Part shown: in pieces, positions 33,680 to 43,006 of the stretch
How the letters are laid out: each line of letters opens with the position of its first letter
Numbering within the stretch: the first letter of the stretch is position 1
Source: Alphaproteobacteria bacterium 46_93_T64
GTDB taxonomy: Bacteria; Pseudomonadota; Alphaproteobacteria; Sneathiellales; Sneathiellaceae
Direction: 5' to 3'
Assembly (NCBI GenBank): GCA_002163135.1
Contig: MAAN01000041.1
Span: forward strand, 1-64,000
Length of the DNA stretch: 64,000 nt
Program-made: the position numbers and the translations under genes
The notes under the pieces: generated by a model
Seen by the model: the letters and a program-made list of their open reading frames with translations, nothing else
The model's database searches: none
What the model was told of the DNA's origin: nothing

Positions 33680-34621
33680 ATGTTAGATCCTAGGTACAAG
33701 TCTTCTTCAGTCTTATTATATGATCCGCAATCAGCATTGCGACATAATACTCGTATTGCATTACTGGGAATTGGATTTGGCGAAGTCGATGCCGTGAAAG
33801 ACCGATCTGAATTCCTTGAACGACTGGAACAAGAGCAGTATGATCTGGTCATAGGGGACATGATTACGAAAGAGGGAAACCTAAACACCCTTGTCTCAAA
33901 AATGCGGCAGAATGATCTGGGCAGTAATCCGTTTACTAATATCATCGTGACGCTTTGGGATACCAGCCCGGAATTTGTGAACCAAGGTATTCGCGCAGGC
34001 GCCGACGACTTAATTTCCCGACCAATGTCAGCAACGCAAATCGCTGAACGTGTTCAGGGGCTTGTGGTGGGACGAAAGCCCTTTATCGTGACAGAAGACT
34101 ATTGTGGACCTGAACGACGGCAAATTGTTCGTGGATTATCTCAGGGGAGCATGATGATTGTTCCTAATTCCCTAAAGGCTAAAGTTGAAAATAAGCCTGA
34201 ACTTGATGCGACACCTGAAAATATTAAGCTCGCGCTTTCGGCGGTGAATGATCGCAAAATAACCATATTTACAGAACAATTTTTGAGGCATTCCACAAAA
34301 ATAGTGGCACTTGGCGGGAGTTTGGATGATCTTGATAAGCGACATCTTTTGGTAAGCCAGATGATTTCCATGAACGAAGAACTTGTTCGCCGTATTTCCG
34401 GCACAGAATACGCGCATACTCAATCTCTGTGTGAAGCATTTTTGGGCGTGCTGAAACGAATACTGGCCTCCACCAGTGCAGTTACGGAACAGGACAAAGA
34501 GTTATTGTACCAAATTCCGTTTGGTATTCACAAAGCCTGTAAGGAGGTCAGACACTCAGCCAATCTCGTGTTTGATATTGAAGAAATCTCTTCACAGGTA
34601 AAAAAAACGGGGACGAGCTAG
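33680..34621 (+). CDS. Receiver-like domain protein with helical C-terminus
   Basis: A 313-residue protein. Residues about 10-130 look like a CheY-type receiver: L-L-Y-D-P-Q, candidate phospho-site D60 (V-I-G-D-M), I-V-T-L-W-D and I-S-R-P-M-S. Only one acid is present in the first acidic cluster and the invariant Lys before Pro is Arg, so normal phosphorylation is uncertain. A C-G-P-E-R-R motif follows. Residues about 185-310 are helical with no recognised domain. It is co-oriented with and 15 bases from the PilZ gene, pointing to c-di-GMP or motility signalling. Confidence 0.75.
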   Translation: MLDPRYKSSSVLLYDPQSALRHNTRIALLGIGFGEVDAVKDRSEFLERLEQEQYDLVIGDMITKEGNLNTLVSKMRQNDLGSNPFTNIIVTLWDTSPEFVNQGIRAGADDLISRPMSATQIAERVQGLVVGRKPFIVTEDYCGPERRQIVRGLSQGSMMIVPNSLKAKVENKPELDATPENIKLALSAVNDRKITIFTEQFLRHSTKIVALGGSLDDLDKRHLLVSQMISMNEELVRRISGTEYAHTQSLCEAFLGVLKRILASTSAVTEQDKELLYQIPFGIHKACKEVRHSANLVFDIEEISSQVKKTGTS

Positions 34622-34754
34622 ATTATTTCGCTATAGAAACGATTTCTTCATATACGGGATGGTTTTGTTATATCAATTAGTGCATACAACTTTGTGACGA
34701 TAATCTAATGCGTACGGTAACAACGTAATAAAATGTAGGAATGGAGGCGCGCAA

Positions 34755-35783
34755 ATGTCATTGGGCATATCGCTAACGAAACGAGCAAGTAAATTGATAC
34801 TGGCCTTGTTTGCGCTTGTTTTGTTTTCCAGCCCCTTGATCGCGCAAGACGTTACCTTTTTTCGAATAGGAACGGGCGCCACTTCAGGAACATATTTTCC
34901 CATTGGTACATTAATCGGTTCAACAATTACAGGCCCGCCCGGCAGTCGTCCATGTGCCGATGGGGGATCTTGCGGTGTGCCGGGACTAATCGCTGCGGCG
35001 CAAACCACTCGTGGTTCAGTTGCCAACATCAAAGCGGTGCTCGCAGGGCAATTGGAATCCGCATTGGCGCAATCTGATCTGGTTTATGCTGCCTACTACG
35101 GGACGGGTCTGTTCGAGAAAACCCCGACAGCTGGAAAATCCTTACGGGTCATTGCAAATCTTTACCCTGAAGATGTTCATTTGATCGTTCGTAAGAATAT
35201 TGGGATCGCGACAGTCTCTGATTTGAAAGGGAAACGTGTTTCCATTGACTTGCCAGGTTCTGGAACGCGCCAAAATGCTAAAAATATCTTGAAAGCCTAT
35301 GGTATCAAAGAACAGGACTATGTGCCGGTAGAGGCCAATTCGGACAAGGCTCTGAGTTTACTGCGTAAAGGTGAATTGGATGCTTTCTTCTTTATCGCGG
35401 GGTACCCTGTTGTTGCCGTCGCGGAATTGGCGGATGCAGATCTCATTGAATTGCTTCCAATAGAAGGTAGCAAGGCAAATGAGATTATAAATCTGTATGA
35501 GTTTTTTAGCGCGAGTACTATCCCCGAAGGGGCTTACAAAGGGCTTGGGGCAGTGCAAACGCTGGCTGTTAGCACGCAATGGATCGTAAACTCAAAGCTT
35601 TCAGACGATATTGCTTATGGAGTTACCAGTTCTCTTTGGCATCCGAGCAATCGAGCCCTGCTCGATTCCGGGCATTCAAAAGGTAAGCTTATCCTGTATG
35701 AAACAGCCCGAAAGGGTGTCGGAATACCCATACATCCCGGGGCCACAAAATTCTATCGCCAGCGCGACGAAAAGGAAGAATAA
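34755..35783 (+). CDS. TAXI-family TRAP solute-binding protein
   Basis: A 342-residue exported protein (signal peptide ending S-P-L-I-A-Q, about residue 31). It shows the TAXI family features F-R-I-G-T-G-A-T-S-G-T-Y-F, a loop with two Cys (P-C-A-D-G-G-S-C-G) and V-L-A-G-Q-L-E-S-A-L-A-Q-S-D. Such proteins feed organic acids or amino acids to a TRAP permease. No TRAP membrane gene is adjacent, so it must work with a permease elsewhere or act as a sensor. GGAGG precedes the ATG. Confidence 0.9.
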   Translation: MSLGISLTKRASKLILALFALVLFSSPLIAQDVTFFRIGTGATSGTYFPIGTLIGSTITGPPGSRPCADGGSCGVPGLIAAAQTTRGSVANIKAVLAGQLESALAQSDLVYAAYYGTGLFEKTPTAGKSLRVIANLYPEDVHLIVRKNIGIATVSDLKGKRVSIDLPGSGTRQNAKNILKAYGIKEQDYVPVEANSDKALSLLRKGELDAFFFIAGYPVVAVAELADADLIELLPIEGSKANEIINLYEFFSASTIPEGAYKGLGAVQTLAVSTQWIVNSKLSDDIAYGVTSSLWHPSNRALLDSGHSKGKLILYETARKGVGIPIHPGATKFYRQRDEKEE

Positions 35784-35846
35784 GGGAAAGAAGTTGTTTG
35801 TCTTTCAAGCGTTTGTTACCTTCCAAGCAAAGAGAAGGAGAAAAAC

Positions 35847-37229
35847 GTGATCCCTAACATTTCGGACGAAACAGCTACCCCCTCAACTTCAATTAAAGTT
35901 ATTGAAATTTCAGCATTTGATGGTTGGCTGAATGATCAGACAGATATGGTTAAAAACTGGATTTCAGTTCAGGCTTTTAAACCTGTAAAAGGGGCGCATA
36001 TTGTTGTTCCAAACCCTGAAGGCGGTATCTCCTTTGTTCTTCTCGTACTTAAAGATCTCAACTGGAATGTGTGGAGCCTTGCTTCGCTGCCAGCCTCATT
36101 GCCAGAGGGTATCTATAAACTGGAGGCCGAGCTAGACGAAAAACAGGCAAGTGATGTTTCAATTGGCTGGTCTTTAGCGACTTACAAATTTGATCGATAC
36201 AAAGAAAACAACAAAGTATTTGCAACACTTGTGTTGCCGGTAAACGCTGACCAAGCTCATGTTGAGCGGAGTGTTTATGCAACTAATTTAGCTCGCGATC
36301 TGATTAACATCCCGACATCAGACATGGGCCCAAAGGCACTTGAAGGCGCAGCCTCACAAATTGCAGGCGAGTTTGAAGCAAGGCAGATGAATGTGGTTGG
36401 TGAAGATTTGCTGACCTATCATTTTCCAATGGTTCACGCTGTTGGGCGAGCGTCTGAACAAAAACCACGTTTGATTGATATGGTTTGGGGAGATGCATCT
36501 GCACCAAAAGTGACAATCGTTGGCAAGGGCGTCTGCTTTGATACGGGCGGTCTTGATCTAAAACCCTCTTCCGCCATGCTGCTAATGAAGAAGGATATGG
36601 GCGGCGCTGCTATGGCACTGGGACTTGCGTATATGATCATGCATGCGGGTCTGCCAGTTCGCCTCCGTGTTCTGATCCCGGCCGTTGAAAATGCGGTCTC
36701 TGGTAATGCCTATCGCCCCGGCGATGTTTTGACCAGCCGGAGCGGTAAAACAGTGGAAATTGGTAACACCGATGCAGAAGGTCGTTTGGTTCTGGCCGAC
36801 GCGCTTACAGCCGCTGATGAAGAAGAGCCAGACTTGCTAATTGATTTTGCAACGCTTACGGGCGCAGCGCGTGTCGCGGTGGGCACTGAAATTTCAGCCA
36901 CTTTTACGGATGACGACGAGCTATTTGCGTTGATCGAGCGTCATGCAAAAGCTGAAAACGATCCCGTTTGGCGCCTGCCACTCTGGGATAACTACCGTGA
37001 ACTTATTGACAGCAAGGTCGCCGAAATCAATAACTCTGGCTCTACAGGGTTTGCAGGCGCCATAACAGCAGGGCTATTTCTCAAAGAATTTGTTGAGAAA
37101 AGCAAAAGCTGGGTTCATTTTGATATCATGGCTTATAACAACCGTGCACGTGCTGGACGGCCTGTTGGCGGAGAAGCATTTGCAATCCGTACCATGTTCG
37201 CAGCTTTGAGCGAGCGTTACGGGAAATAG
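35847..37229 (+). CDS. M17 leucyl aminopeptidase family protein
   Basis: A 460-residue metallopeptidase starting at GTG with AAGGAG 6 bases upstream. Metal-site motifs are V-G-K-G-V-C-F-D-T-G-G-L-D, M-K-K-D-M-G-G-A and N-T-D-A-E-G-R-L-V-L-A-D-A. The family removes N-terminal residues from cytoplasmic peptides using two metal ions. Its stop codon directly abuts the stop of the convergent LysE gene, with no base between. It could process peptides brought in by the Yej-type transporter encoded nearby; this is inference. Confidence 0.93.
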   Translation: MIPNISDETATPSTSIKVIEISAFDGWLNDQTDMVKNWISVQAFKPVKGAHIVVPNPEGGISFVLLVLKDLNWNVWSLASLPASLPEGIYKLEAELDEKQASDVSIGWSLATYKFDRYKENNKVFATLVLPVNADQAHVERSVYATNLARDLINIPTSDMGPKALEGAASQIAGEFEARQMNVVGEDLLTYHFPMVHAVGRASEQKPRLIDMVWGDASAPKVTIVGKGVCFDTGGLDLKPSSAMLLMKKDMGGAAMALGLAYMIMHAGLPVRLRVLIPAVENAVSGNAYRPGDVLTSRSGKTVEIGNTDAEGRLVLADALTAADEEEPDLLIDFATLTGAARVAVGTEISATFTDDDELFALIERHAKAENDPVWRLPLWDNYRELIDSKVAEINNSGSTGFAGAITAGLFLKEFVEKSKSWVHFDIMAYNNRARAGRPVGGEAFAIRTMFAALSERYGK

Positions 37230-37844
37230 TTATCTTTCCGCGAACGCTAATTTGATGCCGAGGCCTGCAAAGGCCCCGGCAACACCACGATTGAACCATT
37301 TCAAGATATTTGGCCGTGAAAATACGTGGTGGCGAAGTTGAGCCGCAAACACGCCATAAATTATAAAAACACCAAATGTCATGGCCATAAAAACAAGACC
37401 AAGAACGCTCATATCCAGCATTGCAAGTCCGGCTCCGGTTTCCACGAACTGCGGTAGAAACGCTAAGAAGAAGATGGAGAGTTTTGGGTTGAGGATGTTT
37501 ATTAGAAACCCGGTTGTGACTATGGATCCGTAGCTTTTTTTGTTGTCTTGGTGGTTTTCAATGGATAGGGCGCCATTTCCTTTGTAAGCCTGCCATGCAA
37601 GATACAGCAAATACAACACTCCGGCATATTTGACGACCTGAAATAAAACGGCGCTGGTATGCAATATGGCTGAAAGACCCAAAATACTCGCTGCCAAATG
37701 CGGTAGAATTCCTAATGTGCATCCAAATGCAGCCGTAATGGCAAAAAGTGTTCCGCGAGAAATTCCCATAGCAACTGTGTAGATCACACCGGTACCCGGG
37801 GCGAGAACAACAATCAAAGATGTAATTAAAAATTCAGTGCTCAT
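37230..37844 (-). CDS. LysE/RhtB-family amino-acid exporter
   Basis: A 204-residue inner-membrane protein with about six helices and the family opening L-I-V-V-L-A-P-G-T-G, followed by G-I-S-R-G. Members export amino acids such as homoserine, threonine or lysine. It is divergent from a small MarR-type regulator (76 bases), which probably controls it. The substrate is unknown. Confidence 0.9.
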   Translation of the reverse strand: MSTEFLITSLIVVLAPGTGVIYTVAMGISRGTLFAITAAFGCTLGILPHLAASILGLSAILHTSAVLFQVVKYAGVLYLLYLAWQAYKGNGALSIENHQDNKKSYGSIVTTGFLINILNPKLSIFFLAFLPQFVETGAGLAMLDMSVLGLVFMAMTFGVFIIYGVFAAQLRHHVFSRPNILKWFNRGVAGAFAGLGIKLAFAER

Positions 37845-37920
37845 GGTTCTGCCTGTCTAGTGTGGGCAATCGGTGTTCCGTTACGCTTGCGAAATAACCC
37901 GAAATATGTCATAATACTTT

Positions 37921-38277
37921 ATGCAGAATAAGAGCACATCACAAGCCGCATTGGCGATGTTTAAGCAGGCACTAAGCGAATTAGTTCAAAGGCAAGGGCC
38001 TGATTTGTCGTCGCGACAAATGGCGATCATGTTGATCGTGTATTTGGAAGAGCCTCCGCACACTGTACGTGGATTAGCGGCACAATTGAAAATATCAAAG
38101 CCTGCTGTTACACGTGCCCTTGATACTCTTGGTAAAATGGATCTGCTTAAACGCAAACCAGACGAGGCAGACCGACGTTCAATAAATGTTGTGCGGACGG
38201 TTAAAGGTTCCGTCTATTTAAGCGAAATAGCGGATGTGATTGAGCAGGCAGCTTGGAATAATCTCGGCCAATCGTAG
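37921..38277 (+). CDS. Small MarR-type regulator
   Basis: A 118-residue winged-helix protein. It has the DNA-binding part of MarR (T-V-R-G-L-A-A-Q-L-K-I-S-K-P-A-V-T-R-A-L and the wing D-E-A-D-R-R-S) but short dimerisation helices. It is divergent from the LysE exporter and most likely represses it. A short TATG-T-CATA palindrome just before its start could be the operator. Convergent with glyoxylate reductase, 23 bases apart. Confidence 0.85.
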   Translation: MQNKSTSQAALAMFKQALSELVQRQGPDLSSRQMAIMLIVYLEEPPHTVRGLAAQLKISKPAVTRALDTLGKMDLLKRKPDEADRRSINVVRTVKGSVYLSEIADVIEQAAWNNLGQS

Positions 38278-38300
38278 TTTTGACTACCTGCTCATATATT

Positions 38301-39230
38301 CTAATATCCGCGGGAAAGATCCACCTGATTTAATAGCGGTTCCCCTTTGCGTGCGCGATCAATATTTAGGGCTGCAAGTTCGGCAACGCGGCCTGGCGCT
38401 GCGATGCTCGCGACATGCGGGGTAATCCTGATTTTTGGGTGGGACCATAGGGGGCTAACTTCAGGCAGTGGCTCGGTGTGAAATACATCCAACGTGGCGC
38501 CTGATAAATGTCCGCTGTCCAATGCTGCAATAAGATCGTCATCAACTAAATGGGGGCCGCGGCCGGGATTGATTATTGCCGCACCCTCAGGCAGTTTTGT
38601 AAACAAGTCAGCGTTCATAATGCTGTTTGTTTGCGGTGTCAGCGGGAGTAGGCAAACAAGTATCTCAGTGCGTGCTAGGAAATCATTTAATTGATCACCT
38701 CCATGGAAGCATGTGACGCCTTCAATATTTTTTTCTGTACGGCTCCAGCCCGCGACGTCAAAACCCAAGTATTTGAGTGTTTGCGCAGCGCCTTGACCGA
38801 GCTCACCAAGGCCCATGATGCCAATTTTACGGTTGCGAGCAGCGGGTGCATGACGAACTTCCCAAGATTTATCTTTTTGTTGTTGGTCATATTCGATTTG
38901 GTAACGGTGGTGATTTAAGACGTGTTGAACTACATATTCGCTCATACGTGCCGTAAGCTCATCATCTACGACGCGCGCAAATGGAATATGCAATGGGAAA
39001 GTCGGATCCTTAAAAAAATGATCGACCCCTGCGCCCAATGAGAAAATAGCTTTCAAGTTCTTGAACTTTGCGAGTTCCCCTTCTGGCATGTTGAAGCACA
39101 ATGCAAACTCTATGTCGTCGGGGTTTCCAACCTCTGGATAGAATCTGATTTCAAGATCAGGAACATGTTTCCCGATTTCAGCGCGCCACCAGTCATCACG
39201 TTTGATAGAGCTGTGAAAAATCAAAGCCAT
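38301..39230 (-). CDS. ghrA: Glyoxylate/hydroxypyruvate reductase A
   Basis: A 309-residue D-2-hydroxyacid dehydrogenase of the GhrA type. The NAD(P) motif is G-L-G-E-L-G-Q-G-A-A; catalytic Arg in N-P-G-R-G-P-H, Glu in F-H-T-E-P-L-P, and His in T-P-H-V-A-S. It reduces glyoxylate to glycolate and hydroxypyruvate to glycerate in the cytoplasm. It lies 24 bases after the end of the Yej-type operon on the same strand and may be read through from it. It is a second glyoxylate-handling gene beside glcB in this window. Confidence 0.88.
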   Translation of the reverse strand: MALIFHSSIKRDDWWRAEIGKHVPDLEIRFYPEVGNPDDIEFALCFNMPEGELAKFKNLKAIFSLGAGVDHFFKDPTFPLHIPFARVVDDELTARMSEYVVQHVLNHHRYQIEYDQQQKDKSWEVRHAPAARNRKIGIMGLGELGQGAAQTLKYLGFDVAGWSRTEKNIEGVTCFHGGDQLNDFLARTEILVCLLPLTPQTNSIMNADLFTKLPEGAAIINPGRGPHLVDDDLIAALDSGHLSGATLDVFHTEPLPEVSPLWSHPKIRITPHVASIAAPGRVAELAALNIDRARKGEPLLNQVDLSRGY

Positions 39231-39254
39231 TTGTCTCTCCGGTCTTATTATTGT

Positions 39255-40856
39255 TTATAGGGTTGCGAGGTCAAAAGCTGCTTTCATAAGCGCCTTTGTG
39301 TAGGTGGTTTGTGGGGTGTCAAAAATTTGTTCTGCAGGTCCTTGTTCGACAATCTTGCCATTTTTCATGACCAGCACTGTGTCTGCCATGGCGCGAACAA
39401 CCTTCAGGTCATGACTGATGAAAAGATAGGCCAGATCATACTTTGATTGCAAGTCACGCAATAGATCAACGATCTGCGCCTGCACTGACATATCAAGCGC
39501 TGACGTGGGTTCGTCCAGAACGATAAATTTCGGTTTTAGGATAAGGGCACGGGCGATTGATATTCGTTGCCGCTGCCCGCCTGAAAATTCGTGCGGATAT
39601 CGATCTTGAGCATTCCCATCGATCCCGACCTCTTCCAGCGTTTTTGAGATCAGGGCACGTCGCTCCTCGCGGTCTCCGTTTCCCTGATGAACCAACAGTC
39701 CTTCTTCGACGATTTGTCCGACGGACAGGCGAGGGCTTAAGCTGGAATAGGGGTCTTGGAATACAATTTGAATGTCAGAGCGCAAGGGCCGCAGTTCATT
39801 CCAGCTTTTATTCTGAATAGACTTTCCGCAATAAGCTATCTCTCCCTCGGATTTGAGGAGGCGAAGAAGAGCTAATCCCAACGTTGATTTACCTGATCCG
39901 CTTTCCCCAACAATACCAACGGTATGTCCTGCCTTTACAGACACAGAGATATCATCAACGGCCCGAACATAGTCCACTGTGCGTTTCAAGAGGCCTTTCT
40001 TGATCGGGAAATATACTTTCAAATTATCGCCGCGGATAATCTCAGCTGCATTGATTTCCTTTCTATACGGTAAGCCTTTGGGTTCAGCCTCTAGGAGCAT
40101 TTTCGTATAGTCGTGTTTCGGACTTGTAAACAGCTCCTCTGTTGGGGCTTGCTCAACAACAACACCGTCGGTCATCACGCACACAGTTTTTGCCATGCGC
40201 CGAACAATGCCCAAGTCGTGGGTAATGAGCAATATCGCCATACCGAGGCGTTCTTGCAGCTCTTTTAGGAGCTCTAGGATTTGCGCCTGAATTGTCACAT
40301 CAAGGGCGGTTGTAGGTTCATCGGCGATCAACAGATCAGGCTCATTTGCAAGAGCCATCGCAATCATAACGCGTTGGCGTTGGCCGCCAGAGAGTTGGTG
40401 GGGAAACGCGTTCAAACGATCTTCTGTTGCTTCTAGTCCAACGAGATCAAGTAATTCACGCACTCTGTTTGCCGCCTGCTTTTTATTCATTCCCTTATGG
40501 ATCAGCAACGTTTCATTGATTTGTTTTTCAATGGTATGCAATGGGTTCAAGGACGTCATGGGCTCTTGAAAGATCATGGAGATCTTGTTGCCGCGAATTT
40601 TATGCATGGTCGCGTCATCTGCACCAATAACATTGAAACCATCTACATGAATGCTACCTGTCGGATGAGAGGCAAGTGGGTACGGTAATAACTGCAGGAT
40701 ACTTAAGGCAGTGACAGATTTTCCAGATCCGCTTTCGCCAACAATTGCAAGCGTCTCGCCATGTTCAATCTCGAAAGAGATGTTTTTGACGGCAGGGATA
40801 TCCTTGCCCTTTATCTTAAAGGAGATGGCGAGATTTTCTACTTTGATCAATGCCAT
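39255..40856 (-). CDS. yejF: Oligopeptide ABC transporter double ATPase (YejF-like)
   Basis: A 533-residue protein with two fused ATPase domains. Walker A motifs are G-E-S-G-S-G-K-S-V and G-E-S-G-S-G-K-S-T; each half has an L/F-S-G-G-Q-R-Q-R signature. It powers the YejABEF system, which imports peptides such as microcin C. The start overlaps the stop of the YejE gene by one base. Complete and apparently functional. Confidence 0.92.
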   Translation of the reverse strand: MALIKVENLAISFKIKGKDIPAVKNISFEIEHGETLAIVGESGSGKSVTALSILQLLPYPLASHPTGSIHVDGFNVIGADDATMHKIRGNKISMIFQEPMTSLNPLHTIEKQINETLLIHKGMNKKQAANRVRELLDLVGLEATEDRLNAFPHQLSGGQRQRVMIAMALANEPDLLIADEPTTALDVTIQAQILELLKELQERLGMAILLITHDLGIVRRMAKTVCVMTDGVVVEQAPTEELFTSPKHDYTKMLLEAEPKGLPYRKEINAAEIIRGDNLKVYFPIKKGLLKRTVDYVRAVDDISVSVKAGHTVGIVGESGSGKSTLGLALLRLLKSEGEIAYCGKSIQNKSWNELRPLRSDIQIVFQDPYSSLSPRLSVGQIVEEGLLVHQGNGDREERRALISKTLEEVGIDGNAQDRYPHEFSGGQRQRISIARALILKPKFIVLDEPTSALDMSVQAQIVDLLRDLQSKYDLAYLFISHDLKVVRAMADTVLVMKNGKIVEQGPAEQIFDTPQTTYTKALMKAAFDLATL

Positions 40857-41893
40857 TATTTGAAGGTCTTTCTTGGGTCAAACGCATCACGGATGCCCTC
40901 TTGCATGAAGAATGCGAGCGTCAGCATAACAGATAGAACCATAAAGGCGGTGATCCCAAGCCACGGTGCCTGCAAGTTAGCTTTGCCTTGGGCAAGCAAT
41001 TCCCCAAGGGATGGAGAACCCGGCGGCAACCCAAGTCCTAGAAAATCGAGGGATGTCAGGCTGACGATGGAGCCGGTTAGGACGAATGGCAAAAAGGTCA
41101 GGGCCGACACCATGGAATTTGGAAGCAAGTGTTTGAAAATAATGACCCGGTCGCGAACACCAAGCGCTCGCGCAGCCCGGACATAGTCAAAATTTCTAGA
41201 TCGCAAGAATTCTGCGCGAACGACCCCCACTAGGCTAGGCCAACTGAATAGAAGTAATAGTCCAAGAAGAATTGTGAAGGTCGGCTCAATCATGGCTGCG
41301 AGAATGATCAGGATGTAGAGGCTCGGCATGCCTCCCCAAATCTCCAGAAGTCGCTGGAAGATAAGGTCGGTTGCTCCACCAAAATAACCCTGCACTGCAC
41401 CGGCTGAGACCCCAATGATGGAACTCAAAATCGTCAGAATGAGACCAAAGGCCACTGATATGCGATAGCCATAGATCACACGAGCGAGCACGTCTCGGCC
41501 TTGATCGTCAGTACCAAGCCAATTTTCTAAGTCAGGTGAGCTTGGGGCTGGTGATTTTAAGTCATAGTTGATGGTCGTATAACTGTATCGGATGATCGGC
41601 CAGATAGTCCAGCCGCCGCTCTCTTCGATCAGCTCAGCGACAAATGGATCGCGATAATCTGCCTCGGTTTCGAAATCACCACCAAAGGCCGTTTCCGGAT
41701 AAGTGACGAGAAAAGGGGTGTAAAGTTCGCCCTTATGGGAGATCAGGAGCGGTTTGTCATTTGCGACAACTTCAGCAAACAGAGAAATAACGAACAACCC
41801 CAAAAACAGGATCATCGACCAGTAGCCACGTCTGTTCGCTTTGAAGTTTTCCAATCTGCGTTGATTGATCGGGGAAAGCTGCATGTCGTTCAA
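40856..41893 (-). CDS. yejE: Oligopeptide ABC permease (YejE-like)
   Basis: A 345-residue permease with an N-terminal helix, a periplasmic loop and a five-helix transport domain with the coupling motif R-A-A-R-A-L-G-V. It contains the [11 protein letters not shown] signature of DppC/OppC-type subunits. Start overlaps the YejB stop by 4 bases, showing translational coupling. Confidence 0.93.
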   Translation of the reverse strand: MNDMQLSPINQRRLENFKANRRGYWSMILFLGLFVISLFAEVVANDKPLLISHKGELYTPFLVTYPETAFGGDFETEADYRDPFVAELIEESGGWTIWPIIRYSYTTINYDLKSPAPSSPDLENWLGTDDQGRDVLARVIYGYRISVAFGLILTILSSIIGVSAGAVQGYFGGATDLIFQRLLEIWGGMPSLYILIILAAMIEPTFTILLGLLLLFSWPSLVGVVRAEFLRSRNFDYVRAARALGVRDRVIIFKHLLPNSMVSALTFLPFVLTGSIVSLTSLDFLGLGLPPGSPSLGELLAQGKANLQAPWLGITAFMVLSVMLTLAFFMQEGIRDAFDPRKTFK

Positions 41894-42999
41894 GCCCCCC
41901 GTGCTTCAAAATCGATACGCGGATCGATCAATGTATAGGTTAAATCACCGATTAAATTCATTACAAGGCCAAGTAAGGCAAAGACATAAACAGTTGCAAA
42001 AATAACAGGGTAATCTCTGTTTATAGCGGCTTCAAAGCCGAGCAGGCCAAGGCCGTCGAGACTGAAAATAACTTCAATGAGCAGGGAGCCTGTAAACAGA
42101 ATTCCGATAAAGGCACTTGGAAATCCTGCGATGACGATCAACATGGCATTTCGGAAAACATGTCCATAAAGGACCCGTTTTTCCGACAGTCCTTTTGCCC
42201 GTGCAGTTAGCACATATTGCTGACTGATCTGATCGAGGAAAGAGTTCTTTGTAAGCTGCGTCAGGGCGGCAAATCCGCCAATAACCATGGCAGTTACTGG
42301 AAGGGCAATATGCCAAAGATAGTCAGTAATTTTTCCAAAGAGGCTCAGTTCGTCAAAATTCTCAGATGTGAGACCCCGAAGCGGGAACCAATCCAGATAG
42401 GAACCGCCTGCAAAGAAAACAATAAGGGCAACGGCAAACAAGAAACTTGGAATAGCATTGCCGACAATGATCAGACTGCTACTCCACACATCAAAACGGC
42501 TCCCATCTCGTACGGCTTTTTTGATGCCAAGTGGTATGGAAATTAAGTAAACAAGCAACGTTGTCCAAAGTCCGAGGGAAATGGAAACGGGCATTTTTTC
42601 GAGTACCAGATTAAAAACGGTTTCGTCTCGGAAATAACTGGTGCCAAAATCAAACACCAGATAGTTTTTGATCATCAGGAAAAAACGCTCATGCGCCGGT
42701 TTGTCGAAACCGAATTGTATTTCAAGTTCTTTAATGAATTCAGGGTCGAGGCCTTGAGCCCCCCGGTAGCTGCTTTCGTTGCCGCTGCCAGCGCTTGGAC
42801 TACTGCCAGACGATAGATCGCCCCCGCCTGAACCACCTATTCTGGCTGTGGCGCTAATGGCAGTCCCCTGTATTTCTGCAATAATCTGCTCGATAGGGCC
42901 GCCAGGTGCAAATTGGATGACTGCAAAGTTCAAGACCATGATGCCAAAAAGCGTCGGGATCATTAAGAGAAGTCGTCTAAAAATATACGCGAGCACCAA
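41890..42999 (-). CDS. yejB: Oligopeptide ABC permease (YejB-like)
   Basis: A 369-residue DppB/OppB-type permease. After the first helix ([13 protein letters not shown]) it carries a Gly/Ser-rich insert at about residues 50-75 ([10 protein letters not shown]), typical of YejB. The C-terminal domain has the coupling loop T-A-R-A-K-G-L-S. Seven bases separate it from the second binding-protein gene. Confidence 0.93.
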   Translation of the reverse strand: MVLAYIFRRLLLMIPTLFGIMVLNFAVIQFAPGGPIEQIIAEIQGTAISATARIGGSGGGDLSSGSSPSAGSGNESSYRGAQGLDPEFIKELEIQFGFDKPAHERFFLMIKNYLVFDFGTSYFRDETVFNLVLEKMPVSISLGLWTTLLVYLISIPLGIKKAVRDGSRFDVWSSSLIIVGNAIPSFLFAVALIVFFAGGSYLDWFPLRGLTSENFDELSLFGKITDYLWHIALPVTAMVIGGFAALTQLTKNSFLDQISQQYVLTARAKGLSEKRVLYGHVFRNAMLIVIAGFPSAFIGILFTGSLLIEVIFSLDGLGLLGFEAAINRDYPVIFATVYVFALLGLVMNLIGDLTYTLIDPRIDFEARGA

Positions 43000-43006
43000 T
43001 TACCCC

